NCBI GenBank assembly: GCA_023014485.1
Contig: JAJOZX010006135.1
Coordinates: forward strand, 1-64,000
Reading direction: 5' to 3'
From: Bathynomus jamesi
Taxonomy: Eukaryota; Arthropoda; Malacostraca; Isopoda; Cirolanidae
DNA: 64,000 nucleotides
The notes beneath the pieces were generated by a model. That model was not told the DNA's origin and made no database searches. It saw nothing but the letters and a program-made list of their open reading frames with translations. Position 1 is the first letter of the stretch; the number at the start of each line of letters is the position of its first letter. Both the position numbers and the translations under genes were made by a program. Below, in pieces: positions 1-11,231 of this stretch.

Positions 1-437
1 ATGATCGACAAATTAGATAAATAAAAAATAAGCGAGTCTCCTGGCCCTGATACTGGTAATTGTCTATAACACAACACTCAGAACAGGGAACCATAATTAA
101 CCATAAGTAAATAAGATGAATGGATGGACGGACGAGGACAATCTGCATATTTGTCTTATTAGGACTAGACTCTCGAATAGTGTGTTAGACAATTTTCGTC
201 TACGAGGTGAATAAACAAAACCAGCAAAAGAAGAAAGCCGCTCCAGTGGTGCTGATGCAGGATGTAGTGTTGTTCTTTCTGAATACAGGTTTGATCACTG
301 TTTATACTTATCGAGGTTTCTTAACTTGGTCTCTGGGTCATTGATGCATTTCAGAACTAACATTTTATTAACCATATTTAGTATTATTAGTCTATTCTGA
401 AATATGTAAAACGCCTCTTCAATTGAAATACATACTT

Positions 438-439
<2 letters not shown>
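1..439. other. AT-rich stretch without recognised gene
   Basis: I see no convincing coding frame, RNA gene or repeat terminus. The stretch runs up to a CT microsatellite. Confidence 0.5.

Positions 440-526
<87 letters not shown>
440..526. repeat. (CT)n microsatellite
   Basis: About 85 bases of uninterrupted CT. It lies directly against the 5' truncation point of the LINE copy that starts at 526, so the LINE appears to have been joined to or inserted at the microsatellite. The minus-strand Arg-Glu open frame across it is an artefact of the repeat. Confidence 0.95.
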
Positions 527-528
<2 letters not shown>

Positions 529-2064
529 AAGGAATTCTTCAGTTATGTTAATAGTAGAAAGCCCCTCCGACGCGGACATCGCTAATGTGCTGAATGAGTA
601 CTTTGTGTGAGTGTTCACCAGGGAGGACACCCGCGTCATCCTCGAGCCAGGCGTCAGGCACGACGGTGCTCGCCTGGATAGTGTTCGATGTACCGCGACA
701 GATAGAATAGACAAACTGAACGCGTTTAAGGCTCCTGGGCCAGACCAGTTCCTCCCCAGGGTCTTGCAGGAAGTGCGCGACCAGGTGGCTCCCCACCTGG
801 CTACAGTTTTCAACAAATCGTTGGAGACGGGCCAGGTGCCTGGTGACTGGATGGAAGCTAACGTGACCCCTATCTTTAAGAAAGGGGATCACGAAAGTTC
901 AAAAAACTATCGTCCTATTAGTCTCACTTCGGTCGTAGGTAAATTATTAGAGGGGATGATAGAGGATAGGATCGTTGACCATTTGGATTCCTCAAGCTGC
1001 TTGGGGACTCCCAACATGGGTTTAGGCGACATAGGTCGTGTCTCACCAACCTGCTCGAGTTTTTCCACGTAATGTGGAGTGAGTACTATAAGAATAGGGC
1101 GATTGATATCAGGTTGGCCCTCTGTCACTAGCGGCGTTCCTCAGGGTTCAGGTTTGGGAATCGGGATGCGATCGTCAAATTCGCTGATGACACCAAGCTT
1201 GGGGCCAATATTGGGACGCCAGAAGCGATCAAGAAACTGCGTGCGGACCTACGTAGGATAGGAGAGTGGTCCGAAAAATGGCAAATGCCGTTTAACTTGG
1301 GTAAATGCAAGGTCATGCACATTGGCTACATCAATCTCAAGTCGGACTACTCCATGTTGGGGAGTAATATCGAGACCACTGATTTGGAAAAGGACTTTGG
1401 TGTACTAATTAGCAGCGACCATAAGTTTACCAAACAGTGCGTAGAGGTGGAAAAGAAAGCCCAGAAGCTGTTGGGTTATATCAGGAGGCAATTTCGATTT
1501 TGGAACAAGGAGGTTGTGCTCTCTCTGTACAAATCCCTGGTTCGGCCGCACCTGGAGGAGGCTGTGCAGTTGTGGTCGCCCACCCTCAGGAAAGATAGTG
1601 ACAGGCTGGAGCGAGTCAGGCGAGGGCCAAAAAGTTAATCCCTTCTGTTAAGCATATGGGCTACAATCGACGCTTACGCGCCTTGAATTTGTTTTCGCTG
1701 GAAACTCGGAGGCTGTGCGGTCAACTCACCGAGGTTTTCAAGCTCTTACACGGGGTCGACGATGTCGATTATAAAAGTATGTTTGGTTTAAATGATAACT
1801 CAACCCGCAACAATGGTTGGAAGTTGGATTTGAAACGGTTTAGCACTATTGTGTATGGGAATTACTTTGCCTATAAGATCTGTGACACGTAGAATAGCTA
1901 CCTTCAAAAGTTGTGAACAGTTCCCCTGTGGATCAGTTCAAGAAAAGGCTAGACCTAATCTTGCACACTATTTGAGGGAGTAGGAATTTTTCCCTGGTAC
2001 CAGTTGCCATTCATACCTCTCTCTTTTGAGGTATTTCTTGTCCTTGTAACTCCTTGTAACTCTC
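526..2064 (+). pseudogene. CR1/jockey-like LINE ORF2 fragment (copy A)
   Basis: 5'-truncated, decayed non-LTR retrotransposon encoding part of the reverse transcriptase that copies its own RNA at the insertion site. In order: a linker (PKEFFSYVNSRK, 526-561), then after an internal deletion the RT start with APGPD, IFKKGD and NYRPISLTS (about 611-1000), a GVPQGS motif near 1135, the catalytic FADD at 1180-1191, and the thumb/C-terminal domain (1285-1892). There is an in-frame TGA at 608-610, several frame changes, and much of the palm between about 1010 and 1100 is missing. It aligns closely with the copy at 4380-7125. The last shared bases are a tandem CCTTGTAACT (2041-2060), typical of CR1-type 3' ends. 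Not functional. Confidence 0.9.
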
Positions 2065-2088
2065 TCTGTCTCTCTCTCTCTGTATATA

Positions 2089-2299
2089 CAGGTTGTTCTG
2101 AAATTGCCTCTTAAACTTTTATATAAACGCAATATCTGAACAAAAATTATGCAATATTTAACAATTTTATTTCAAGCAACAATGATTGTTATTTTAGATG
2201 TTCAAAGTATCTTCCTTCAACTTGAACACATTGTTCACAACGTTCGACTACTGATCGACAGACATACAAAAGTTTACTTTGTAATTTTAGAACAACATG
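2089..2299 (-). mobile_element. Internally deleted Tc1/mariner-type element
   Basis: Imperfect inverted ends (GTTGTTCTGAAATT left, its complement right) flanked on both sides by tgtatata-type sequence. The minus strand from about 2257 to 2205 reads ERCEQCVQVEGRYFEHLK followed by a stop, which matches the C-terminal signature of IS630/Tc1/mariner transposases (a Cys-rich stretch ending in FEHL). The rest of the transposase is gone, so this is a non-autonomous derivative. Confidence 0.65.
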
Positions 2300-2681
2300 T
2301 GTATATATGAGAAAAATAAGATATTATTTCAAATTAAGGTGGAAGTACATCGTTACCTTTAAAATATGGAAGACACTTATGAGATGCAACAACAAATGTG
2401 ACTAAAGGCAATTGCAACATAAATTGTCAATATTATATAAATTATAATAAGAAACCATCAATTTCTTGGCAATTGCAACAATTTAGTGTAAAAACGGACT
2501 AAACCCGAAGAAAGAAATGGGTGATGAAGACGAAACAAAATGAAAAATATAATAAAGTTATTTAAATAATCCTTTATTTTTAATAGATATTTTGACGAAT
2601 TGAAATTTTTTTCATTTTCCAGTTCATTCATTTGAACAGAGACAGTAGATAAAATACTGACATTAATATTTTATATTGTTT
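2300..2681. other. AT-rich spacer
   Basis: About 80 percent A+T by eye, with short simple runs. No feature recognised. Confidence 0.5.
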
Positions 2682-2689
2682 GCGTTGAT

Positions 2690-3408
2690 CAGGGGTTCTT
2701 AACCTTTTTTCTTAAGTGAGCAAATTTTTGGCACTTAATTAGAGAGTGAGCAACATATATAAAAAAAAGCCTTTAACTTAAACTTAAAGTTTAAATTAGA
2801 TAAATATTTAACTATTTAAATATTTCTTTAAACGCATGCAAACTTCATAATGCTTAATTAAAAGTTTTAGGTATATTGAAAAACATCAATAAGTTCTAAT
2901 TCTGCAGCTGCTATTTCCTCTTGTTTGAAAATTTGTGTCAGATCATCAATCTCGAAATTTATGTAGTTTGTCAATAATTGAAAGTTTGGTAGATGCTCTT
3001 TTAAGTGTTTGAACTCTCTTCGAACTCGTCACTAATGTTTTCGAGTGCTTTTACTACGAGTGATGGACAGTTGCTAGCAGTTTCAGCCAAACATTTTTTA
3101 AGTTCAGGAAAATGATTAAGATTCTCCTTAGAAACTTGGCTCTGAAAAAGTTTTTTTTTTTAAATCCCGTAATTTCCTCATATAAGGCAACAACAAAATT
3201 ATTTTTTCCTTGCAACCTCAGATTTAAGTCGTTTAAATGACTAAAAATGTCGACCATGAATGAAAATGTTATCTTGAAGTCAGCAGTAAAAATTTCAGGA
3301 AAAATATTATCCTTTTTGCTTTGCATTAGAAAAGCAGGCTTTGTTCGTGAGCAACATTTGCCCATTTGAAGAGCAACATGTTCGCGAGCGACAGGTTAAG
3401 AACCCCTG
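2690..3408 (-). mobile_element. hAT element relic with 8-bp target duplication
   Basis: Terminal inverted repeats CAGGGGTTCTTAACC (2690) and its complement ending at 3408 are of hAT type. The flanking octamers gcgttgat (2682-2689) and gcgtagat (3409-3416) match at 7 of 8 positions, the size expected for a hAT target duplication. The interior carries a minus-strand piece of transposase. Confidence 0.85.
3054..3365 (-). pseudogene. hAT transposase fragment (ZBED5/FAM200-like)
   Basis: An open frame of 103 residues within the hAT element reads FMVDIFSHLNDLNLRLQGK, then ALYEEITGFKKK. That is the conserved LADIFxxLNxLNxxLQGK...F+KKL block in the middle of hAT transposases related to ZBED5/FAM200. 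The catalytic N-terminal half and the dimerisation C-terminus are absent, so it cannot be active. The element is only 719 bp against the usual 2.5-3 kb. Confidence 0.8.
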
Positions 3409-3561
3409 GCGTAGATGAAGAAAATATAATATTATTACGAAGAATATTGGAAACTGAAATTATCTTTTGGTTTTCAGGGTGGAAAATTTTGATGAAAAGC
3501 AGTGACTTGCCAAGGAGGGTTTCCTGGTTGCCCGGAAACACCCCTAATATCCTAAATTGAT

Positions 3562-3609
<48 letters not shown>

Positions 3610-3867
3610 GTTTTATTATTATTATTATTATCCAGATTACCTGCTTCACTGCTTCAGGTCAACACTCAATTGGAGTGTTCAGGTCATATTATGTATGAGG
3701 CCTACACGAATAAGTGTTTTTGAAAACCATGCAAGTCACGAAGGTTCACTTATGGAAACACCCCCTTCTAAAATCGTGGGCACGCCCCTGAAAAGAACCA
3801 AAAAACAAAGCAGATTAATGGCGAAATTTGAGGAAGTACCACAACTGAAAATGCCTTTTCTCATTTA

Positions 3868-3913
<46 letters not shown>

Positions 3914-4024
3914 CTGATGGTGCTCAATATAGAATGATATGCTTAAGTATTCATTAAATGTATGCCTCCTATTATATTGTTATTGAATTTTACCCTTTTT
4001 GCTACGTTTTCACTGAAATAGAGA
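3409..4024. repeat. Spacer with (ATT)n and (GA)n microsatellites
   Basis: Contains an ATT trinucleotide tract (about 3567-3632) and a (GA)n tract (about 3872-3911). No gene is convincing. The Leu/Tyr-rich open frame across the ATT tract follows from the repeat. Confidence 0.8.
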
Positions 4025-4036
4025 GGGACTTTATAA

Positions 4037-4309
4037 ATGTGTGATTTTTGGCCTACATTCTTCAGAAATGGGGAATACTTTGGCTCGGACGGGATACACT
4101 TTAATCAGAAGGGGAAAAAGAAGTTTGGTGATTTACTGAACATAAATTTATATAATCTTTTTAAACTAGAAACCCCCAAACCAGCAATTGATCCTGCTCC
4201 CCCAACTGTTAAACCTACTCCTCCAGCAGTCGGTCCTCCCCCCACAACAGTTACTCCTCCTCCCACAGCAGTTAGTCCCCTCCAACAGTTCATCCTACTC
4301 CTCCAGTAG
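4037..4309 (+). pseudogene. LINE ORF1 C-terminal part, SGNH/esterase-type
   Basis: Residues 16-35 read GSDGIHFNQKGKKKFGDLLN. D-G-I-H-x-N followed by Gly is the C-terminal catalytic Asp-x-x-His block of SGNH/GDSL-type esterase domains, which CR1-clade LINEs carry in ORF1. A Pro/Thr/Val-rich low-complexity linker follows (about residues 50-85), coded by imperfect tandem repeats of CCTCC(C)ACAGCAGTT type. The N-terminal Ser and oxyanion blocks are not present upstream, so it is truncated. The upstream frame can be continued only with a shift near 4030. Role in retrotransposition is unproven. Confidence 0.7.
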
Positions 4310-4379
4310 TTGATTCAACTGCTTCGGGAAACGACTCAGGCCAGTTAGGAGAAATAACAACTTAAAATCTCTCAAAACT

Positions 4380-7125
4380 GTGCTCTTAAATGCTACGTCA
4401 ATTAGAAACAAACTAATGGAATTTATAGCGCTAATCAAAATTGAGAACTTTGATATCGTAGGAATAACGGAGTCCTGGATTCATTCTGAATCAAGGGATT
4501 TTGTAGGAGAATTTGAAATGGTAGGTTACAAAATGTTACACAAAGATAGGAACGGAAGGGAAGGCGGCGGTGTACTTTTTTATGCTCGTGACTTCCTGCA
4601 CCCGGTAAACAGTAATATCGTATCTGCTCATGAAATGTTGGGAATTGATCTAAACCTAAATAATAAAGTAGTGCATCTACTTCTAGTATATAGGCCACTT
4701 CACTACCCGGTTGATAAGGATATAAACTTGTATAACCAATTAAGCAGAATAGTGAATAATAAGATCAGTGTGATTTTTTGTGATTTCAATTGTGGTAATA
4801 TAAATTGGGAAAACAAAACAGCTGATGCTGAGGGCTCAAGACTGTTGGAATTTGCCGATGATAACTTATTAAGTCAATGGGTTGACGGTCCTACAAGGGG
4901 TAATAATAAACTAGACCTCATATTCACGAACGAAGATGACCTAGTCTCTAACCTGACTATTGGTGAAAATTTGAGTAACAGCGACCATAATTTGATTAGG
5001 TTTGACCTCAGAGTTTCAGTTGATACACGCGAAAAGACTCGTGAAAGACTGAATTTCTCGAGAGCAAATTTTGAAAGCTTCCCAAGTAGTTTACACACAT
5101 TTGAAGTTCTAATAAGTGAGGATGTCAATGTCACCTGGAGCTCGTATAGGGATCAATTTAGAATATTACAGAACACTTTTATACCCATTAAAATAGTTTC
5201 CTTGTTAATAAAGTCGCAGAAATGGTTTAACAACGAAATTAGCAGTGCTGTTACGGGAAGAAATAGAGCCTACAAACTACTTAAGTCACATTTCAACCAG
5301 ACTAATTCAGAAAACTATATAAACCTACGTAGGAGGGTTAAGTCCTTAATTAAATCAGCCAAACGTGATGAAGAAACTAGAGTTGCCTCACTCTGTAAAG
5401 TTAACCCTAAAGAATTTTTTGCCCATGTTAATAGCAGAAAGTCAATTAAAAATTCTGTAGGCCCCCTACAAGATAGAAATGGCGTACTGAAATTCGGTGA
5501 TAAAGATATAGATAATACATTAAACGAGTTCCTCGTTACAGTCTTCACGGAGGAAGATTCAGTTGAAGTGCCAAGTCCTCGGATTACATTTGACGGTGAC
5601 CATCCCGTAGAGACCATAAGTTTTACGAGAGATGAGGTACAGCATTTAATTGATAAGATGAATAAATACAAATCACCCGGCCCCGACTTATTTCTTCGAA
5701 GGGTATTAAAAGAGGTTAGCCACAATGTTGTTGAAGACTTAGTAACAATATTCAAACAATCAATCGAGTTAGGGAAAGTTCCAACCGACTGGAAGTTAGC
5801 AAATATAACACCAATCTTTAAAAAGGGTGATAGGGAAAATCGTTGTAATTACCGCCCGATCAGGTTAACATCAATTGTCGGTAAACTGTTGGAATCCATC
5901 ATTACAAAACGTATTATGTATCACCTTGAATCTAACAATCTAATTTTTTATTCTCAATATGGATTTAGGCAACATAGATCCAGTCTGACAAACCTGTTAG
6001 AGTTTTTCCATAAATTGCATACACTATACGATGCAAGTAGGGCAACAGATATAGTGTATCTCGACTTTCAAAAAGTCTTTGACAAAGTCTCTCACGCGAG
6101 ATTGATGGCTAAAATCAGAGGACTAGGAATCACCGGGCTCGTTTCCAATTGGATTGAAGATTGGTTACAAGATAGAAAGCAAAGAGTGGTAATAAATGGA
6201 GTGGCTTCGGAGTGGGGGCCCGTCACCAGTGGTGTCCCACAGGGTTCCGTTCTGGGTCTTTTACTTTGTATCATCTATATTAATGATATAGACGTCGGGC
6301 TTCTAAGTACAATCTCCAAATTTGTAGACGATACGAAATTAGGAAGTTAGTGTAGGTACTGAGGAGGGCGTAAGAACGCTTCAGAATGATCTTCACAGGT
6401 TGGGCGAATGGTCTGCTACTTGGCAGTTGCCATTGAACTTGGACAAATGTAAGGTAATGGACATAGGTTATAAAAACCCGAAGACCGATTACTCTCTCTT
6501 GGGAAGGAACTTGACTGAGACCGATCTAGAGAAAGACTTAGGAGTCTATATCACCAATGATCTGAAACCGTTGAAGCACTGTGCAGAAGTCAAAAAGAGG
6601 GCCTTAAAAATATTAGGTTATATTAAAAGACAGTTCCAGTTTCGGAACAAGGAGACTGTAATGTCCCTTTATAATTCACTAGTCAGACCTCAACTAGAAT
6701 ACTGTGCACAAATTTGGTCTCCATCCCTCAGGAAGGATACAGAAAGGTTAGAAAGGGTACAAGCAAGGGCTACAAAATTGATCCCTTCAATGAGAATGCA
6801 AAACTACCAATGGAGATTGGAGCGCCTAAATCTGTTTACCTTAGAGACGAGGAGGTTGCGCGGTCAGCTCATTTAAGTCTCCAAGATGCTCAATGGAATA
6901 GACAGGGTAGATTACAGAAACTTATTCTCACTTAATGCCAATCCGACATGAAATAATGGGTTTAAACTGGAACTAAAGACATTTAGGACCTCTGTCTGCG
7001 GGAATTTCTTTTCCTATAAAATAGTTAATATATGGAACCAACTTCCATTAGAGATTGTTTCCAGCCAAAGTGTAAATGTGTTTAAAAATAGGCGAGACAA
7101 AGTACTGAATACTCTCATGGTTTAA
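4380..7125 (+). pseudogene. LINE ORF2: APE endonuclease plus reverse transcriptase
   Basis: ORF2 polyprotein that nicks target DNA and primes reverse transcription there. The frame is open upstream of 4380 without an obvious Met, so the start is uncertain. Endonuclease: [29 protein letters not shown] (usually GDFN; Cys replaces Gly here) and [10 protein letters not shown] by about residue 210. Reverse transcriptase: [57 protein letters not shown] (Val at the second catalytic-box position, both Asp kept). One extra T at about 6347 shifts the frame; the thumb and C-terminus follow from about 6390. Two more stops lie in the tail: TAA at 6874-6876 and TGA at 6949-6951, probably from CGA. Ends LNTLMV-stop at 7125. 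Confidence 0.88.
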
Positions 7126-7421
7126 GACTAAAACATAACGTAACTTTGCAGAAGTTCGCTTGCACGGTGTCTCTGTGGGCATGCTGTAAAATTTTCTTGG
7201 CTACTTTTCCAGGGGTAAGGTATTTTCATCAACTTTTTTCAGTACCTGCCACTGGCAGGGAGGGAGCGGAGGGTGGAGAGAGAACCTTATACTTTTCTAT
7301 CCAGTTTTCTACTACTGCAATAATAGTTGAAAGAAAAATAAACTTGTTTAATAACGGGAACCTCCCAGAGTGGACCGGAAGGTCTTTGAGGTTTCCTCTT
7401 GTCCTTGTAACTCCTTGTAAC

Positions 7422-7527
<106 letters not shown>

Positions 7528-7739
7528 AATAGTAATAATAATTAAAAAAACTAGAAAAAAATAGAAAACAATAAAAATACAAACAATGAAAACTAACAAA
7601 ATCAATGTTAGGCTGAGCTACAGACAAATTATATACAGTATATGAGGGTTCCTACCTCTTAATCACCCCCACAATTTGGCTGTTGCTCACAGATGTAAAC
7701 TCCCTGTATGAAAACTATCCAGGAAAATTGTCCTAATGT

Positions 7740-8075
7740 TGGCGCTCATTCCGGGTTGTCTTTAATCACTGGGACTCGCCAATCGACATAAGGAAGACGC
7801 GAGTTAAATGAAGATTTCGAACTCGTAAGACAGTTATTTTTGTGTTGCCCAAAAATGTCGACTCCACAATGTGGCTATGTCGGAACACTGTTTCCCACAA
7901 ATCAGAGAAATTAAGCGATACTGAATGTCGATAATAGTTGGATGGGTGACCGTCCTTTGCATCCAGAGATGTATCGATCCGTGGTTCAGATCCCACGTAA
8001 AACTTTTAGGCTCTCCTCTGTCACATGACCTTTATTGTTGCAAAGGAGGTTGAACAACCCCAAAAATACACTAAA
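7740..8075 (+). mobile_element. 5S rRNA-derived SINE (copy 1)
   Basis: Bases 7905-7958 hold a diverged 3' half of 5S rRNA: gaaattaagcgatactgaat followed by gttggatgggtgaccg, matching the internal pol III control region of animal 5S genes. A non-5S body follows (cgatccgtggttcagatccc, then acctttattgttgcaaagga). Two further copies share 5S part and body, at 37350-37560 (minus) and 48070-48240. A 5S head on a shared unrelated tail is the SINE3 organisation. Confidence 0.7.
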
Positions 8076-8944
8076 CAAGAGAGTCCTTTCTCTAAAAGGG
8101 GACTGTTCACATTCGGAAAACTTTTAACAGTGTTTGACCATGCGCCACTAGATTGAATTTCTAAAGCATCTTACAAAGCACAGTTAGTGCAGTGAAAACA
8201 TCTACAGTATATGCTTTATAAACGTTCTACTGTTAAGTGGTGTGTAATTTTGCTTTTTACTAAAGCTCCAATTCTCAGTTACATCTCCTGCAGCATTTTT
8301 CCGAATCGTCTCTTCATTAACATTATGGTGATGAAAAAAGTTTTTAACATTTCCGTTTGAAGACAAAAGATTTGGTTGCATCATTTTAGTAATTGGTCCA
8401 ATGAGCCATATATTACTTACACTTTGAGATAATTTACAGATTCTGGCTTTTATGAACCAGAAACAACTACGAGATGAGACAAAAATATTAACACTTTATC
8501 TCTCATCATGAACGACTATTTGGTGAATGATTGCCCTCAAGTTCAAACCCAAATTTTATAGAAGTTTTATTTGACTTCACTGATCAAGCCAATAGGTTTT
8601 TAGATTGCCTCAGTAGTAAAGTGTGAGAAGTGAAATAAACAACTTCCTTTCCCTTTTAGATATCTTAATTATGAAATGTCGGAACAACTTTCAAATCTAG
8701 GAAGAAAACTGTCATAGAATCTCGCTCTAATTTTCTTAGTTCTTCACCTAAGTTGTTTAAAATTTAAACCATTCCTACATCACTGAGAATGACATAAAAT
8801 TTTATCTTATTGCAATAATTTGAAGAGGCAATTGAAATACCTAATAGATACTTTTGTAACAATATATATCCAAAACCTTTAATTCAGAACTGCATAAAAT
8901 AATTCCTAGATAATGTTTATAGACCAAGTTCAGCAATACCATCC
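8076..8944. other. AT-rich stretch, nothing recognised
   Basis: No supported gene. It may include unalignable upstream parts of the Penelope fragment that follows. Confidence 0.4.
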
Positions 8945-9450
8945 TTGCCGAAAGACGTAAAATATTTTAAGATGCCATTCATTGGGTATACCTCTTACAA
9001 AATAGAAACAAAACTGAAGTCATTACTATTAAATCATTATTCCCAAATGAATTTTAAATTTATTTTTATTAACAAGAAATCTATTAAATCCTCATTTAAA
9101 CACAAAAAATATGGAATTCGGAACTCGTGTTCGGGGATGATTTACAGATATACGCGTGCTGCGTTCAGTGTTACTTTTGTTGGCTGCACCGAAATACCAA
9201 TTTAAAATACACACGAACATAAAGGACTGAGTTATCTTACTCTCAGACTACTTTCAAGCCTTTCCCATTCGAGTATTCGCGGTCATGCTGTTGTTTCCTC
9301 CAATCTTGATAAATGTAATAGCAATTCAGATCTGAAGATGCTATGTCTTATACATACACAAAATCAAACCAACTATAAATGACTATCAGTCCTTTTCAAA
9401 TCTCCAAATTGAAATTTAAACCTTCGCGTTTAGAAAATATAATTTGATCA
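8945..9450 (+). pseudogene. Penelope-like element fragment, GIY-YIG region
   Basis: The frame from 8945 reads MPFIGYTSYKIE, FKFIFINKKSIKSSFKHK, then CSGMIYRY...TFVG, and after a stop at 9202-9204 continues THEHKGLSY...SHSSIRGHAV. The order (FxFxNxxSIKxxFKHK, Cys-x-Gly-x-x-Tyr, T-[YF]-V-G, EHKG, SHSSIRxH) is that of the GIY-YIG endonuclease linked to Penelope-type reverse transcriptases. The RT core is not seen upstream. Broken by the stop and later drift. Confidence 0.65.
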
Positions 9451-9719
9451 TTTATAACTGGTTTAATTGTTTTTAATATTACTGTATACATTATTTATCC
9501 TTTGTATTTATAATCCTTTTAATTCCAAAGGTTGTAGCTACCAACTTATTTTTACATTTTACTTGGAGGTAAGTAAATTATCCACTTTGGGATTTTATTT
9601 TAGTATTTAATGAAGTTGCTTCTAGCTTTTAACCTTTAATTTTAGTATTTTATCTTACATTTGTATTTTATCTTATAAAAATTGCGAGTTATATTCGCAG
9701 AACCACGACATTCATTTTA
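9451..9719. other. AT-rich spacer
   Basis: Probably the 3' UTR of the Penelope fragment. No gene recognised. Confidence 0.35.
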
Positions 9720-9860
9720 ATGTCTCAAAATGAAAGGTGAACCAAAAGGGCAAGTACACGAATTTAAATATTTCGGTCAAATTATCAGCATCAACTGCTT
9801 CAGTGACGATTTAGACATAAAAATCCCCACTGTTAAATAATAAGAAACTGCAGAGTTTGT
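9720..9860 (+). pseudogene. Small LINE ORF2 relic
   Basis: Reads GQVHEFKYFGQIISINCFSD, followed by DLDIKI. This matches the block VQEFKYLGQTITSSLNDDSD in the LINE ORF2 at 56.4-59.2 kb, just after the RT core. Only about 45 codons survive. Confidence 0.55.
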
Positions 9861-10925
9861 ACGAATAAACTTTAGAATTTTTTTTTTTGTGCTTTTGTAC
9901 TTTTTTATGTGCAATAACGTTGGTCTAATTATTAAAAGAGATTCTAGTAGAAATGTATATTTATTTCATAACAGATCTTTTTGTTAAAAAAAACAAAAAC
10001 AAAAAAGAAAGAAAATTAACACTTTGGCGAAAAAGTTAAAGTTTGGCGCAGACACTATTGCACCATTTCTGTATTTCTACCAAGGTCCGTAACTCACATT
10101 TTATTTTCAGTGTTTTTGTAATGTGGCCGATATTATTTTAACGAAATCAATTTAAAATCACCAATTTCAATCTCGTTATGTGAAAACTAAATTTGAATTT
10201 CACGAAAAGAGTAAACAAAATTGTATTTTGATTTTCTCAATGGCATTTGGTTGGCCTATCTTTCAAAGTAAATCCTTCCAGCTAATCAGCGTATGGGATT
10301 TATTCCCGTCGGTTCTTATAAAATTCGTCGTCATCCGGACTGTGGTCCTCCTATTGGTGATCTCTGCTCTAGACCTTGAGGATATCAAATACAGTATTTT
10401 GAACTCTCTTCCGTACTTTGAATAGTTAGCAGCAATCAAGAACAGGAAAATATGTCATATTCAAAATCCGGAGCGTATCATGATACGTTATTGTAAAATA
10501 CTTATTGACACCTAATTAATGTTATAAGAATGAAACTAATAAATTACTCGTAATTATCATCAACTCGAGTTAATATAGTCTTAGGATATGACCAAATAAG
10601 GTATTTTGCATTATTTGATCCCTTTCAAGTTGATATTTTATTAGGTATTGAATTAAATCACATTTGAATTTAATTTTACAGGTCTTTATAATCCATATTA
10701 AATAATTATTTATACGAAATTACTGTTAATATTTAACAGTAAGAGTTAATGAGACAAAGATATCATAAAAGAAGGTTTTTTTAGCAACATTTGATCACTT
10801 TTTGGCCTATATTTTAAATAAAATTACTTATGAACAACATTAATAAAAAACATGGTTTAGTGGTCAATGTTTAAAAATACAAAGCGGGTTGTTTTCTCAA
10901 AAGCAGAACCATCCTAAAAGTGTAG

Positions 10926-10929
<4 letters not shown>
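9861..10929. other. AT-rich stretch, nothing recognised
   Basis: Includes an 81-codon open frame at 10180-10425 with no recognisable motif and no codon-level signal I would trust. No RNA gene or repeat end identified. Confidence 0.4.
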
Positions 10930-10973
<44 letters not shown>

Positions 10974-10995
10974 TGTGTATTATATATATACACTA
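10930..10995. repeat. (TA)n microsatellite
   Basis: Two TA tracts flanking a short gtgtgtg interruption. They abut the Penelope terminal sequence that starts near 10999. Confidence 0.9.
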
Positions 10996-10998
10996 TAT

Positions 10999-11195
10999 AT
11001 GCTGCAAACCCACAAGGAAAAAGAAAAACGATTCCAAGGCCTTTCGTGTATTCAGAGCTACACCTCGTAGCTACAGCCTACACATTCCCTGACGAGGTGT
11101 AGCTCTGAATACACGAAAGGCCATGGAATCGTTTTTCTTTTTCGTTGTGGGTTTGCAGCATTCATTCATTCATTTCACGTGTTTAATTGTGAATT
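10999..11195 (+). mobile_element. Penelope terminal sequences in inverted orientation
   Basis: Begins gctgcaaacccacaaggaaa and ends with its complement ...tgtgggtttgcagc before a cattcattcattcatttcac tail. The same terminal sequence bounds the Penelope copies at 45222, 46765 and 48408. Here two ends face each other with only about 25 bases between them, so all coding sequence is deleted. (TA)n lies on both sides. Confidence 0.75.
11084..11129 (+). ncRNA. Hammerhead ribozyme-like motif
   Basis: ATTCC (stem I), CTGACGAG (core), GTGTA/TACAC (stem II, 8-base loop), GAAA (core), a tiny stem III and GGAAT (stem I). One extra G lies next to stem II, and CCAT replaces CCTT before the expected cleavage point, breaking the A15.1-U16.1 pair seen in the other copies. 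Penelope elements are known to carry such minimal type I hammerheads in their terminal repeats. Confidence 0.6.
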
Positions 11196-11196
11196 T

Positions 11197-11199
<3 letters not shown>

Positions 11200-11231
<32 letters not shown>

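Larger units (their letters stand above)
4025..7421 (+). mobile_element. CR1/jockey-like LINE, near full length (copy B)
   Basis: Most complete LINE in the window: an ORF1 tail, then ORF2 with endonuclease and reverse transcriptase, then a 3' UTR ending in CCTTGTAACTCCTTGTAAC (7403-7421). The same 3' terminal sequence closes copy A at 2064. A CT microsatellite follows the end in both copies. The 5' part is lost upstream of about 4025. It belongs to the same family as copy A but is less decayed. Confidence 0.85.

Noticed and set aside
295..816. Arg-Glu repeat protein on the minus strand
   Set aside because: The repeat is the (CT)n tract in complement; the rest overlaps LINE coding sequence in the wrong frame.
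3557..3937. Leu/Tyr-rich protein
   Set aside because: Arises from the ATT trinucleotide and GA repeats; no motif, no conserved neighbour.
7880..7970. Functional 5S rRNA gene
   Set aside because: Only the 3' half is recognisable, diverged, and fused to a body shared by two other copies; a SINE explains it better.
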